Assembly: GCF_963678245.1 (NCBI RefSeq)
Contig: NZ_OY782770.1
Span: forward strand, 682,001-746,000
Direction: 5' to 3'
DNA: 64,000 nucleotides
Source of the DNA: an uncultured Sunxiuqinia sp.
GTDB lineage: Bacteria; Bacteroidota; Bacteroidia; Bacteroidales; Prolixibacteraceae
The translations under genes and the position numbers were made by a program. This document shows, piece after piece, positions 9,452-18,484 of this stretch (its first letter is position 1; each line of letters begins with the position of its first letter). The notes below the pieces were generated by a model. It did no database searches. It was not told where the DNA came from and saw nothing but the letters and a program-made list of their open reading frames with translations.

Positions 9452-10906
9452 ATGATGAAATTTAAAGCCATATTATTTTTAGGTTTGGCTGTCTTGGTGG
9501 CAAGCTGCGGAATGTTGGGCAAAGGAGGAAAAGGAGGCAATAAAGCTTCCAGTAAAACGGGATGGGAATACAACAATCCAGACAATGGAGGTTTCCAAGC
9601 TGATGGGGACTTTAACCAAGTAACCGGACCTGGCTTAACATTTATAGAGGGGGGTACTTTTACCATGGGACGAGTTGAACAAGATGTCATGTACGACTGG
9701 AACAACATGCCTCGCAGGGTTACAGTTGCTTCATTTTACATGGATGAAACAGAAGTATCCAACCTTGATTACCGCGAATATATTTTTTGGTTAAATCGTG
9801 TTTATCCTGAAAGTAAGGAGAAAATTGAGCAAGCACTGCCGGACACGCTCGTTTGGCGAAAAGAATTGGCTTACAACGAACCTTACATTCAAAATTATTT
9901 CAGGCATCCTGCCTACAGCGATTATCCTGTTGTCGGTGTTAGCTGGGAGCAAGCAGAAGCTTATTGCAAGTGGAGAACCGATCGTGTAAACGAAAAAATA
10001 CTGGTCGACCGTGGCGTATTGCAACATGACAATACTCAGGGAGGACAGAATGTTTTTACTTCGAATACATATCTGGCCGGACTTTATCAAGGTACTGAAG
10101 GCGACGACCCAGTTGAAGATGCAGCTGGAAATCCAAGAAGATTGAAATGGGAAGACGGAGCCTTATTGCCAAGTTATCGGTTACCGACCGAAGCAGAATG
10201 GGAATACGCTGCTTATGGTCTCATTGGGAATGCAGATGGTGAACTACTCACCGAACGAAAACTATACCCGTGGAACGGAAGCTACTTGAGAGATGATTCG
10301 AAAAAAGATCGTGGACAAATGATGGCTAACTTTGTTCGCGGACGTGGTGACATGATGGGTATGGCCGGTGCATTAAATGATAATGCAGATATCACGGCAC
10401 CTGTCAATTCATACAATCCAAACGATTTCGGGCTATACTGTATGGCTGGTAATGTCAACGAATGGGTCGCTGATGTATATCGTCCATTAAACCAACAAGA
10501 TGTTGAAGAATTTCAACCATTTCGAGGTACAGTGTATACCGAATACAAAAGAGATGGTGATGGAAACTTAATTCGAAATGAATTCGGTGAGCTTATCGCA
10601 GATACAATAGCGGACTACAGAAATTACGAAGACGGCGACTATCGCTCTCAAATTATTGAAGGTCCGGACTGGGAAGCTATGGAAGATCAATTATCTACTG
10701 AAGATATGTATATAAAAGGAGAAGAATCAGGCGAATTCACTTCCCTTATCTCCGACGAAGTGCGTGTTTATAAAGGTGGATCATGGAGAGATCGTCCTTA
10801 TTGGTTGATACCTGGAACAAGAAGATATCTGGAGCAGGATAAAGCCACCAACGATATTGGGTTCCGTTGTGCAATGACAAGAGTTGGAAGTCCAAAAGGA
10901 TTCTAA
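9452..10906 (+). CDS. gldJ: Gliding motility / T9SS lipoprotein GldJ
   Basis: GldJ is an outer-membrane lipoprotein related to GldK/PorK that stabilises the T9SS and, in gliding species, the motility machine. The protein begins with a lipoprotein signal (LVASC, Cys at about residue 19), then a glycine-lysine linker and the GldJ-type segment KTGWEYNNPDNGGFQ. A formylglycine-generating-enzyme-like (FGE/sulfatase-modifying) domain follows, with GLTFIEGGTFTMGR, FYMDETEVSN, PVVGVSWEQAEAYCKWR, RLPTEAEWEYAA, AGNVNEWVADV and VYKGGSWRDRP. FGE-fold members of this family are structural. Two adjacent ATGs are possible starts (9452 and 9455). The order porV-porU-gldJ-murF matches that known from flavobacteria, which supports the name. 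Confidence 0.93.
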   Translation: MMKFKAILFLGLAVLVASCGMLGKGGKGGNKASSKTGWEYNNPDNGGFQADGDFNQVTGPGLTFIEGGTFTMGRVEQDVMYDWNNMPRRVTVASFYMDETEVSNLDYREYIFWLNRVYPESKEKIEQALPDTLVWRKELAYNEPYIQNYFRHPAYSDYPVVGVSWEQAEAYCKWRTDRVNEKILVDRGVLQHDNTQGGQNVFTSNTYLAGLYQGTEGDDPVEDAAGNPRRLKWEDGALLPSYRLPTEAEWEYAAYGLIGNADGELLTERKLYPWNGSYLRDDSKKDRGQMMANFVRGRGDMMGMAGALNDNADITAPVNSYNPNDFGLYCMAGNVNEWVADVYRPLNQQDVEEFQPFRGTVYTEYKRDGDGNLIRNEFGELIADTIADYRNYEDGDYRSQIIEGPDWEAMEDQLSTEDMYIKGEESGEFTSLISDEVRVYKGGSWRDRPYWLIPGTRRYLEQDKATNDIGFRCAMTRVGSPKGF

Positions 10907-10926
10907 AAATATATTTATTTAAAAAC

Positions 10927-10957
10927 CTAAACCTCATTTGTAAAAATGGGGTTTTAT
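10927..10957 (+). terminator. Rho-independent terminator after gldJ
   Basis: An AAACCTCAT arm pairs with ATGGGGTTT around a short A-rich loop and is followed by a T-rich run. It lies 20 bases after the gldJ stop, and its T tract ends just before the murF start. Confidence 0.75.
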
Positions 10958-10969
10958 TTTTTCCAGAAT

Positions 10970-12262
10970 ATGAAGATAGAACAGCTTTATGAGCTATTTT
11001 TAAACCATCCGGCAGTTTCAACTGATAGTCGGAATATTGAAAATGGGGGGCTCTTTTTTGCACTAAAAGGTCCTAACTTCGACGGGAACAAATATGCTGC
11101 TGACTCACTCAGCAAAGGAGCAGCTTTTTCGATTGTGGATGATAATAAGCTACCCGAAAATCCAAATTTCATTATGGTAGAAGATGTTCTGCAAACGCTG
11201 CAAGAATTAGCATCTTATCATCGTAAATCGCTCGGGATCCCAATTTTGGGAATCACAGGCAGCAATGGCAAAACAACAACAAAAGAACTGATCGTTGCAA
11301 TCCTCCGAAAAAAATACAATGTAAGTTCCACCAAAGGGAATTTAAACAACCACATCGGAGTACCACTGACGCTATTAGAGATGAATAAAAATACTGACGT
11401 TGGTATTGTGGAGATGGGAGCTAATCATCCCGGAGAAATCGCAGAGCTTTGTCAAATTGCAAATCCTGATTTTGGTTTAATTACCAATATTGGTAAAGCT
11501 CACTTAGAAGGCTTTGGATCGTTCGAGGGTATCATCAAAACAAAGTCGGAACTATACAAGCACCTAAAACAGAAATCAGGCTCAGCTTTTATACATATTG
11601 ACAACGAAATACTGCAAAATCAAGCCCAAGGACTTGAACTGTTGACCTACGGACGATCAGACCAGGCTCAGCTGCGCGGAGAACTGCAGGAGTCCGCCTA
11701 TTACCTTACCGTAAAAGCACTCTTCCCCAAAGGCTGGCTCTATCTAAAATCAAAACTAATTGGTGCCTACAACTATGAAAATATATTGGCTGCAGCTCGT
11801 GTTGGCTTACATTTTAAAGTCGATCCAATAGCCATACAGGATGCCGTTGCGAACTATTCTCCGATGAATAACCGATCACAATTGGTTGTAAAAGGCAAAA
11901 ATAAAATTATCATGGATGCCTATAATGCGAATCCAACAAGTATGGCTGCATCCTTATCAAATTTTGACGCAATCAATCAAAAAGGAAAGATGGTGATTCT
12001 AGGAGATATGCTGGAACTTGGAGATCAAACTGATTTTGAACACCAAAAGATTGTTGATATTTTAGGTGCGATGAATTTGGATAAGATATTTTTGGTGGGA
12101 AAAGAGTTTGCAAAAACTTCGTCTGACGCAAAGACAAAGAAGTTTGAGACTGTCGATCTTCTTTCTGACTACCTCCATCAACAAAAAGAAACAGAAATTA
12201 ATTTTACCTTAATCAAAGGATCTCGTGGAATTAAGCTCGAACGAATCCTCGAAACACTTTAA
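10970..12262 (+). CDS. murF: UDP-N-acetylmuramoyl-tripeptide--D-alanyl-D-alanine ligase MurF
   Basis: MurF adds D-Ala-D-Ala to the UDP-MurNAc-tripeptide in the last cytoplasmic step of peptidoglycan precursor synthesis. The protein (430 residues) has the N-terminal UDP-binding domain (VSTDSRNIENGGLFFALKG), the ATP-binding P-loop GITGSNGKTTTKE, the central motif EMGANHPGEIAEL, and the C-terminal domain with DAYNANPTSM. The ATG at 10970 is preferred. An upstream in-frame ATG at 10946 lies inside the gldJ terminator stem and would add eight residues foreign to the family. Confidence 0.96.
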   Translation: MKIEQLYELFLNHPAVSTDSRNIENGGLFFALKGPNFDGNKYAADSLSKGAAFSIVDDNKLPENPNFIMVEDVLQTLQELASYHRKSLGIPILGITGSNGKTTTKELIVAILRKKYNVSSTKGNLNNHIGVPLTLLEMNKNTDVGIVEMGANHPGEIAELCQIANPDFGLITNIGKAHLEGFGSFEGIIKTKSELYKHLKQKSGSAFIHIDNEILQNQAQGLELLTYGRSDQAQLRGELQESAYYLTVKALFPKGWLYLKSKLIGAYNYENILAAARVGLHFKVDPIAIQDAVANYSPMNNRSQLVVKGKNKIIMDAYNANPTSMAASLSNFDAINQKGKMVILGDMLELGDQTDFEHQKIVDILGAMNLDKIFLVGKEFAKTSSDAKTKKFETVDLLSDYLHQQKETEINFTLIKGSRGIKLERILETL

Positions 12263-12339
12263 TATCAACCCAAAACGACAATTGGGCTTACCACCAAAAA
12301 CGTTAGTTGTGGAGTATCGCAGTACGAAATTAAATCTTG

Positions 12340-12645
12340 CTAAAAGAACCCCAACTCCAGGCGAGCTTCTTCACTCATCATCGATTTTTCCCAAGGCGGA
12401 TCAAATGTTAACTCCACATGGGCATCATCTACTCCTTCGGCCGTTATAGCAGCTTGCCGGGTATCTTCTACCAGCATATCGGCAACCGGGCAACCGGGGG
12501 CAGTAAGGGTCATAATTACACTAGCCTTATTATTTTCATCAACATCGATGTTATAAATCAGGCCTAAATCGTATATGTTTACCGGAATCTCCGGATCATA
12601 AACTTCCTTTAAATTTTCTATAATTAAATCAATTCTTGCATCCAT
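12340..12645 (-). CDS. SufT-like MIP18/DUF59 iron-sulfur assembly protein
   Basis: This 101-residue protein is one MIP18 (DUF59) domain with the signature DPEIPVNIYDLGLIYNI and the conserved cysteine in MTLTAPGCPVADML. Members of the SufT branch help mature Fe-S proteins in the cytoplasm. It lies 11 bases downstream of sufE on the same strand, so the two are very likely one operon. It is convergent with murF. The exact client proteins cannot be told from the sequence. Confidence 0.9.
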   Translation of the reverse strand: MDARIDLIIENLKEVYDPEIPVNIYDLGLIYNIDVDENNKASVIMTLTAPGCPVADMLVEDTRQAAITAEGVDDAHVELTFDPPWEKSMMSEEARLELGFF

Positions 12646-12656
12646 GGCTTCTCCTC

Positions 12657-13079
12657 CTAACTAGAAATCTTGTTATAAGCAACAGCATATAACTTAATTT
12701 GTTTGATCATTGCGACCAGTCCGTTTGATCGTGTTGGCGACAAATGTTGTTTCAACCCAATATCGTCGACAAAATGGAGTTCGTTATTCATTAACTCTTC
12801 TGGCGTACGCCCCGAAACAACACGTAGCAAAAGAGCAACCAGGCCTTTCACAATCACAGCATCACTCTCTCCCTGAAAATAAATCTTCCCATCTTTAAAT
12901 TCAGGAGCCAACCACACACGTGACTGACACCCTTTTATCAAATGTTGATCATTTTTTAATTTTGGATCCAACTCTTTCAAGTCATTTCCCAATTCTATCA
13001 AGTAACCATATTTGTCCATCCAGTCCTCGTAAATTGAGAATTCTTCTACAATTTCTTGTTGTATATTTTCTATCGTCAT
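12657..13079 (-). CDS. sufE: Cysteine desulfuration protein SufE
   Basis: SufE accepts sulfur from the cysteine desulfurase SufS and passes it to the SufBCD scaffold. The 140-residue protein has the active cysteine at residue 51 in LIKGCQSRVWL, the same position as in E. coli SufE, and the helical SufE/CsdE fold (SDAVIVKGLVALLLRV, SPTRSNGLVAMI). The gene precedes a SufT-like gene. The core sufBCDS genes are not in this window. Confidence 0.95.
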   Translation of the reverse strand: MTIENIQQEIVEEFSIYEDWMDKYGYLIELGNDLKELDPKLKNDQHLIKGCQSRVWLAPEFKDGKIYFQGESDAVIVKGLVALLLRVVSGRTPEELMNNELHFVDDIGLKQHLSPTRSNGLVAMIKQIKLYAVAYNKISS

Positions 13080-13295
13080 GAATCTTTCTTTTTAAAAGAT
13101 GTAAAGGTCGTAATTTTTTTACGAATCACACAAAATTCACTTTCACCTCGAGCAAAGAATTATACTTAATTTAAGAAGCAGTTTTGAGTTTCTTTGAATG
13201 ATTCTAAATTCTACCCAAAATCAGCTTATCCTCTGACAATTGCTTATCTTCACATTCCTAAAAATCAACAATCATAATTATTTAAATAAAAAATC

Positions 13296-13871
13296 ATGAC
13301 TTCAATAGTTGGAACACAAACAGAAAAGAATCTCCTAAAAGCATTTGCAGGTGAATCTCAAGCAAAAAACCGCTACGAATTTTTCGCCAAACAAGCACGC
13401 AAAGAAGGACTGCATCAGATTGCCTCAATCTTTGAAGAAACAGCCATTAACGAGCAGGCGCACGCGAAACGTTTCTTTCGCTTTTTAGAAGGTGGCATGG
13501 TTGAAATTACAGCGAGCTACCCAGCCGGAGTAATTGGAACCACCATGGAAAACCTGACCGCTGCTGCAGACGGTGAAAACGAAGAGTGGAGTGATCTTTA
13601 TCCTGAGTTTGCCCGAGTTGCCGAAGAGGAAGGTTTTAAACTTATCGCAGTGGTTTTTAGAACCATTGCCAAAATTGAAAAACACCACGAAGAACGCTAC
13701 CGCAAATTGTGTAAAAATCTGGAAGAAGGAAAGGTCTTTGAGCGCGAAGGAAAAGTAACCTGGAAATGTCGTGTTTGTGGTTTTCTTCACGAAGCAAGCA
13801 AGCCACCGGTTAAATGTCCATCTTGCGAACACGCTCAAGAATATTTTGAAATTGAAGCAACAAACTACTAG
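13296..13871 (+). CDS. Rubrerythrin
   Basis: Rubrerythrin reduces hydrogen peroxide in anaerobes and microaerophiles, using a di-iron centre and a rubredoxin-type iron. The N-terminal four-helix domain (about 1-145) shows the iron-binding glutamates and histidine ([27 protein letters not shown], then IEKHHEERY). The C-terminal rubredoxin domain has paired CxxC motifs (CRVCGF and CPSCEH). The length of 191 residues is standard. It is divergent from sufE and suggests a cell that meets oxygen stress while living with little oxygen. Confidence 0.97.
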   Translation: MTSIVGTQTEKNLLKAFAGESQAKNRYEFFAKQARKEGLHQIASIFEETAINEQAHAKRFFRFLEGGMVEITASYPAGVIGTTMENLTAAADGENEEWSDLYPEFARVAEEEGFKLIAVVFRTIAKIEKHHEERYRKLCKNLEEGKVFEREGKVTWKCRVCGFLHEASKPPVKCPSCEHAQEYFEIEATNY

Positions 13872-13910
13872 GCTTTGAAGCAGAATTTGCAACCAGCAGA
13901 TTAACGATAA

Positions 13911-14039
13911 GCTGTTTAAAACGTTTCTCTCCGTCATCATGAACTTGTTTCAGTATCTGTGTAGATTAAAGGAAAAATCCTATATAACCAGACTCCGAAA
14001 CAAGTTCGGAATGACTTTTTCATTTACGTTTTAAACAGC
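13911..14039. repeat. 129-bp palindromic repeat element (MITE/REP-like)
   Basis: The element is bounded by a perfect 14-bp inverted repeat (GCTGTTTAAAACGT at 13911-13924 and its complement at 14026-14039). A second imperfect inverted repeat lies inside (13933-13959 against 13989-14015), with the core GAACTTGTTTC. The transcript could fold into one long hairpin. It sits between the convergent rubrerythrin and symporter genes. A related core recurs at 31371-31421. Confidence 0.75.
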
Positions 14040-14048
14040 CTATCTCTT

Positions 14049-15749
14049 TTAATGAATATGAATCTCACGAACCTGCCCGGCACCTCTTGGGTAGCGAATA
14101 CTTTCGGTCAAATCCTGAACTAATTTAGGAGGCGCAGCAGTTATTCGTGAAACAACCATCGCGACTACAAAATTCAGTATCATTCCCAAGGTTCCAACTC
14201 CCTCAGGAGCAATGCCAAACCAGTATCCCTCAGGCGTGCCCGGCCCTCCCAGTTGCGGCTTGAAATAAACGATATAAATTGCTGTAAATAAGATCCCGAC
14301 AATCATCCCACTGATTGCACCCTGCCTATTCATTCGTTTATCGAAGATGCCCAAAATAATAGCTGGAAAAAACGAGGAAGCAGCTAAACCAAATGCAAGC
14401 GCTACAACCTGAGCAACAAAGCCAGGCGGATTCAACCCGGCAAGTCCGGCCGCAACAACAGCCACAGCAATGCTGCCACGTGCAGCCCAAAGCTCACTTC
14501 GTTCCGAAATTCCAGGCATTAAGTAATTCTTGAGTAGGTCATGCGAAATCGACGTGGAAATAACAAGCAACAATCCGGCAGCAGTTGACAAAGCTGCAGC
14601 CAAACCGCCAGCCACCACCAAGGCAATTACCCAACCGGGGAGGTTGGCAATTTCGGGATTGGCCAACACAACAATATCCCGATCAATAATTAATTCGTTC
14701 TTTTCTTTGTCCGCTAAATATTGAATTTTACCGTCATTATTTTTATCATCAAAGGCCAGCAATCCGGTGTTCTCCCAATTGGTAAACCACTCCGGAACAT
14801 CTGCATATTCTCTTTCAGAAAGCGTATTGATTAAGTTCGTACGGGCAAATACCGCCACCGTTGGAGCAGTTGTATACAACAAAGCGATAAACAACAAAGC
14901 CCAGCCCGCCGAAATTCGGGCATCTTTCACTCTCGGCACGGTAAAAAAGCGAACAATCACGTGTGGCAATCCCGCTGTTCCAAACATTAAAGCAGCCGTA
15001 ATAAAAAACATATTTACCGTATTTCCCTTATCAACCTTGGTATATTCATCAAAACCAAGATCTACCGAAAGTTGATTCAGTTTCTCAAGTAGATAGGTTC
15101 CATCCGCTGTTTTTCCTCCAAATCCAAGCTGCGGAATAGGATTTCCGGTCATTTGCAAGGAAATAAAAACTGCAGGTACAGTAAATGCGAAAATGATTAC
15201 ACAATACTGAGCAATTTGAGTGTTGGTAATTCCTTTCATTCCACCTAAAACAGCATAAATAAATACAATTCCGATGCCAATTAACACTCCCGACTCAAAC
15301 GACACATCCAGAAAGCGGGCAAAAGCCACCCCCACTCCTTTCATTTGCCCAACCACATAAGTGAAAGAAACAAATAGAGCACAAATTAAAGCGACTAATC
15401 GGGCATTCTTCGAATAATACCGTTCGCCAATAAAATCCGGCACCGTAAACTTTCCAAACTTCCGCAAATACGGAGCTAACATAAGAGCCAGCAAAACATA
15501 GCCACCGGTCCAGCCCAGCAAATACTGGGATCCACCGTAACCCATAAAAGAAATTAAGCCGGCCATTGACAAAAAAGAAGCTGCTGACATCCAGTCGGCA
15601 GCGGTTGCCATTCCGTTTGCTATTGGGTGGACACCACCACCCGCCACATAAAATTCTTTTGTCGAACCAGCTTTCGACAGACCTGCTATAATGATATACA
15701 AAACAAAGGTCACCCCAACGATGACATAGGTCCAGATTTGAGAATCCAT
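14049..15749 (-). CDS. Sodium:solute symporter, large subunit (SSS family)
   Basis: This 566-residue inner-membrane protein has about 13 hydrophobic helices and typical SSS motifs, for example GGGVHPIANGMATAADWMSA near the N-terminus, FVTYVVGQMKGVG and AAGGLAAALSTAAGLLLVIS. It resembles acetate/organic-acid symporters (ActP-like, VC_2705 type). A charged insert of about 60 residues (NWENTGLLAFDDKNNDGK) lies in an extramembrane loop in the middle. The small DUF4212 gene 14 bases upstream encodes its usual partner, so the two form a two-subunit transporter. The substrate is not certain; a short carboxylate is the likeliest guess. Confidence 0.92.
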   Translation of the reverse strand: MDSQIWTYVIVGVTFVLYIIIAGLSKAGSTKEFYVAGGGVHPIANGMATAADWMSAASFLSMAGLISFMGYGGSQYLLGWTGGYVLLALMLAPYLRKFGKFTVPDFIGERYYSKNARLVALICALFVSFTYVVGQMKGVGVAFARFLDVSFESGVLIGIGIVFIYAVLGGMKGITNTQIAQYCVIIFAFTVPAVFISLQMTGNPIPQLGFGGKTADGTYLLEKLNQLSVDLGFDEYTKVDKGNTVNMFFITAALMFGTAGLPHVIVRFFTVPRVKDARISAGWALLFIALLYTTAPTVAVFARTNLINTLSEREYADVPEWFTNWENTGLLAFDDKNNDGKIQYLADKEKNELIIDRDIVVLANPEIANLPGWVIALVVAGGLAAALSTAAGLLLVISTSISHDLLKNYLMPGISERSELWAARGSIAVAVVAAGLAGLNPPGFVAQVVALAFGLAASSFFPAIILGIFDKRMNRQGAISGMIVGILFTAIYIVYFKPQLGGPGTPEGYWFGIAPEGVGTLGMILNFVVAMVVSRITAAPPKLVQDLTESIRYPRGAGQVREIHIH

Positions 15750-15763
15750 AATTGATTTAAGTT

Positions 15764-16018
15764 TTATTGTTCGTCAAGATCAAATTCTTTGTCTAGCCGA
15801 TTCATCAGAAAAACGTAGATAAAGATGATGGCTACAAATACGTAGATCGCCCCTTGCTGGGCAAACCAAAAACCAAGCGGAAAGCCTGCCATGTGAAAGT
15901 TATTGAGGAAATCGGCAAATAAAATGCCTGCGCCAAATGACACAATAAACCAAATGCAAAGTAAGTAGGCCAGGTAGGTTAAATTCCGTTGCCAGTACTT
16001 CTTTTTTGTTTTCTCCAT
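15764..16018 (-). CDS. DUF4212 small subunit of sodium:solute symporter
   Basis: This 84-residue protein has two membrane helices (about 13-36 and 49-70) and the family signature YWQRNLTYLAYLLCIWFIVSF, then FPLGFWFAQQGAIYVFV. DUF4212 proteins are always found immediately upstream of an SSS-type symporter, as here, and are regarded as its small subunit. Confidence 0.92.
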   Translation of the reverse strand: MEKTKKKYWQRNLTYLAYLLCIWFIVSFGAGILFADFLNNFHMAGFPLGFWFAQQGAIYVFVAIIFIYVFLMNRLDKEFDLDEQ

Positions 16019-16146
16019 GCTGTATTCGTTTAGTTATTATTCGGATTGTGTTAATGTTAGTATTTCAAACAGATGTTAATTTAGATATTTTTATCTTTTT
16101 TCCCTAATATACAATCCAACTGTTCTTTCTGAGTTTGACAGAAGAA

Positions 16147-16174
16147 AAAAGGATGAGATTAATCTCATCCTTTT
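16147..16174. terminator. Perfect 28-bp palindromic terminator
   Basis: AAAAGGATGAGATT is followed directly by its exact complement. A-runs and T-runs flank the stem, so it can work in either direction. It lies in the gap upstream of the DUF4212 gene and downstream of the LVIVD gene. Confidence 0.6.
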
Positions 16175-16218
16175 CGAAAAAATTACAACCAGTTTCCTGA
16201 ATCGGATAGACTGAAACA

Positions 16219-16246
16219 AAAAATCCGGCTGGAGAAGCCGGATTTT
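16219..16246 (-). terminator. Rho-independent terminator of LVIVD lipoprotein gene
   Basis: Arms AAAAATCCGGCT and AGCCGGATTTTT enclose a four-base loop. The stem lies 16 bases after the stop codon of the 16263-17564 gene. Confidence 0.85.
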
Positions 16247-16262
16247 TAACTGAGTTAACTGC

Positions 16263-17564
16263 TTAATTACCTACTGTTGAAATGGGAATTGTAGAAAGCA
16301 AGGTAATATTTTGAATATCTGAATAATCATACAGATAAAACCCTCCATCGCCGATCATGAATAAATAGTCATTAAGTGGAATAACATCGTAAGTATGGAT
16401 ATCAGAGAATTCGGCCAGTTTATGTTGGTTGATCGTTAATGGATCTGACGCATCGAAAACTTTTAAGCCGGCAGCTCCATCGCAAATAAACAAAATGTCG
16501 TCGTCGATACCGAGCCCGTGAGGATTGGCCATAGAATGGCTGGCCAATAAGTTCAATTCGGAATAATCGTCATTCATTTCAATAACATCCAAGCGGTTTA
16601 CCGCTCGACCACATGAACCCTCATCGTGTAAAGTGACATAGGCCAAATCATACTGGATAACCACCGGATCGCAACTTGTAATGTGAGAATACTGATTGAC
16701 GTAAGTGGGATTCTCTTGAATTTCAAGATCAAAAACCAGCATGCCGGATCTTGTCCCAAAAAACAAGTGATCATCATAAATAAACATCGTTTCAATATTC
16801 CAACCTATATTCTTCGACCCAATTTCAGTCGGATTAGTCAAATCTGAAATCCGAAACGTATAAAGACTGCTATTATCAACCGTATAGAGGTAATCTTTGT
16901 ACAGCCCAAATCGAGCCATTGATCCTCCTATTCCAAAAGTTGTCCCTGAACCACCACCAACGCCTCCTGAAGTATTTGTAGTAAAACCACCGTCCATGAA
17001 AACATTTTCAGCATAACTTCTACCATAATAAACCGGATAATGATACTGTTCGATTTTCTGTTTTATCTTTTCAATCTTCCAATCAATAACAACGCCCTGA
17101 TCTTTGTCAATTTCCCCAATACGGTAATCGGTATCGTATTCCGGAAGGGTATACGGAAAAATATCCTCAACCCGACCAACTTCATGAATATCGGTTAAAT
17201 CTGACACATCAATGGCAACCAAATCAATGTAGCTATCAGCATAAAGCACATCTTCCTTAATGGCAATATCAACATTTCCAGGAATCTTGATAAAGCCGAC
17301 ATTATCGGGATTGGCCGGATCATTAACATCCAATACATGAACACCTTTCATTATTTCATTGATAAATAAATAGTTATCTTTAAAATAGATCTTTCCCGGT
17401 TTTTCAATTTCCTGACTGGAACTAAGCAAGACTGCCGAGCGTAAATCTTCGTAAGACATGTACACCGGCGAATTCCCTATAAAAGTTTCGTAGTATTTAT
17501 CCTCACAGCCTGAGAACACTGTCGCAATAAATAGCAAAATAAAAGTTGTATAAGTTGTTTTCAT
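16263..17564 (-). CDS. LVIVD-repeat lipoprotein
   Basis: The 433-residue protein has a lipoprotein signal (VFSGC, Cys at about residue 19). Repeated beta-propeller blades follow, each with a strand of the form 'gvhVLDVNDPANPDNVGFI', 'LVAIDVSDLTDIHEVGRV', 'YTFRISDLTNPTEIGS' and 'LKVFDASDPLTINQ'. These are LVIVD repeats, found in surface proteins of bacteria and archaea. The protein is probably anchored in the outer membrane. A glycine-rich loop (TSGGVGGGSGTTFG) interrupts the middle. It lies 13 bases downstream of a membrane-protein gene, so the pair is probably one operon. Function is unknown. Confidence 0.85.
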   Translation of the reverse strand: MKTTYTTFILLFIATVFSGCEDKYYETFIGNSPVYMSYEDLRSAVLLSSSQEIEKPGKIYFKDNYLFINEIMKGVHVLDVNDPANPDNVGFIKIPGNVDIAIKEDVLYADSYIDLVAIDVSDLTDIHEVGRVEDIFPYTLPEYDTDYRIGEIDKDQGVVIDWKIEKIKQKIEQYHYPVYYGRSYAENVFMDGGFTTNTSGGVGGGSGTTFGIGGSMARFGLYKDYLYTVDNSSLYTFRISDLTNPTEIGSKNIGWNIETMFIYDDHLFFGTRSGMLVFDLEIQENPTYVNQYSHITSCDPVVIQYDLAYVTLHDEGSCGRAVNRLDVIEMNDDYSELNLLASHSMANPHGLGIDDDILFICDGAAGLKVFDASDPLTINQHKLAEFSDIHTYDVIPLNDYLFMIGDGGFYLYDYSDIQNITLLSTIPISTVGN

Positions 17565-17577
17565 TTCTAGCGTTTTT

Positions 17578-18330
17578 TTAGTTGAAAAGAATACCTAAAC
17601 GAATTGTCAAACGATTGTATTCCCGCTCCAACTCATATTCATCTTCTCCTTTAAATTGATTTTTATGGAAGCGATAGCCAAATGAAAGCATCAACCCAAG
17701 GTCGGGACTTAGCTGGCTAACAAAACCAAAGGTTGGATTAATCATTACGCCACCTTTCGCACTCTCAAAATCCTGAGAATAATAGTACGAAGACCAGGGC
17801 ATCATGTCGTAATAAATTCCGCTGTTACTGTAAAAACCGTCATCCAACGGAATCATGTAACCAGCCTTCAAACCTAAAAATGGGGTAAAATGCGACTCTC
17901 TAAAATGATATTCCAAATTGCCAAAGACAGGCAAATACGACTCCTCCAAAAAATCGATGCCGAGTCCCACTCCGGCGTACCAATTAGGCTGAACACGAAT
18001 GTTTACCGATGCATCAAACGAAAAAGGACTCGGTTTAGCACTGTTCGGACTACCAGCCAGTAAGCCAATAGTGGCCTTGAAGAAATAAGAATCCCCCGTG
18101 TCTTCGTAGATGCCTGGAATCCAACTACCAGCTACTGTATCAATTTCTGACTCCTTAATTACCCAGAGATTTTTTCCAGAACGGACAACAATTTTTTCAT
18201 TATCAACTCTGGTTTGCTGCCCTTTTAAAACTGATCCATTTTTGAGGTAAATCACCTCTCGCTTACTTTTTTGGGCAAAACCATTGCCGGCAAATATCAA
18301 GAGTGTTAAAAGATAAATGATTTTTTTCAT
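17578..18330 (-). CDS. Outer-membrane beta-barrel protein with signal peptide
   Basis: The protein (250 residues from the ATG at 18330) has a signal peptide MKKIIYLLTLLIFAGNGFAQ. A short domain that resembles a PEGA/SH3-like strand set follows (VIYLKNGSVLKGQQTRVDNE, IKESEIDTV), then about eight amphipathic beta strands ending in LTIRLGILFN, as in small outer-membrane barrels. An upstream TTG/ATG extension would put 28 residues before the signal peptide, so the later ATG was chosen. It is the first gene of a pair with the LVIVD lipoprotein, and the two may act together at the outer membrane. No specific function can be given. Confidence 0.8.
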   Translation of the reverse strand: MKKIIYLLTLLIFAGNGFAQKSKREVIYLKNGSVLKGQQTRVDNEKIVVRSGKNLWVIKESEIDTVAGSWIPGIYEDTGDSYFFKATIGLLAGSPNSAKPSPFSFDASVNIRVQPNWYAGVGLGIDFLEESYLPVFGNLEYHFRESHFTPFLGLKAGYMIPLDDGFYSNSGIYYDMMPWSSYYYSQDFESAKGGVMINPTFGFVSQLSPDLGLMLSFGYRFHKNQFKGEDEYELEREYNRLTIRLGILFN

Positions 18331-18414
18331 TTTTTTTAGGTTGGTTACTGAAATATGATGCTCACCTCCATTAAGGGTTGCGTGAATAACATAAATTTGC
18401 AGTGCTATGCACAA

Positions 18415-18450
18415 AAAGATTGGAATAACTGTACAGTTATTCCAATCTTT
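18415..18450. terminator. Perfect 36-bp palindrome, likely terminator
   Basis: An 18-base arm starting AAAGATTGGAATAAC is followed at once by its exact complement, with A and T runs at the ends. It lies 35 bases after the end of the GNAT-nitrilase gene and may end transcription from either side. Confidence 0.65.
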
Positions 18451-18484
18451 CCCTTTTTAAACCCGTAAAACGATAACACTTTTA

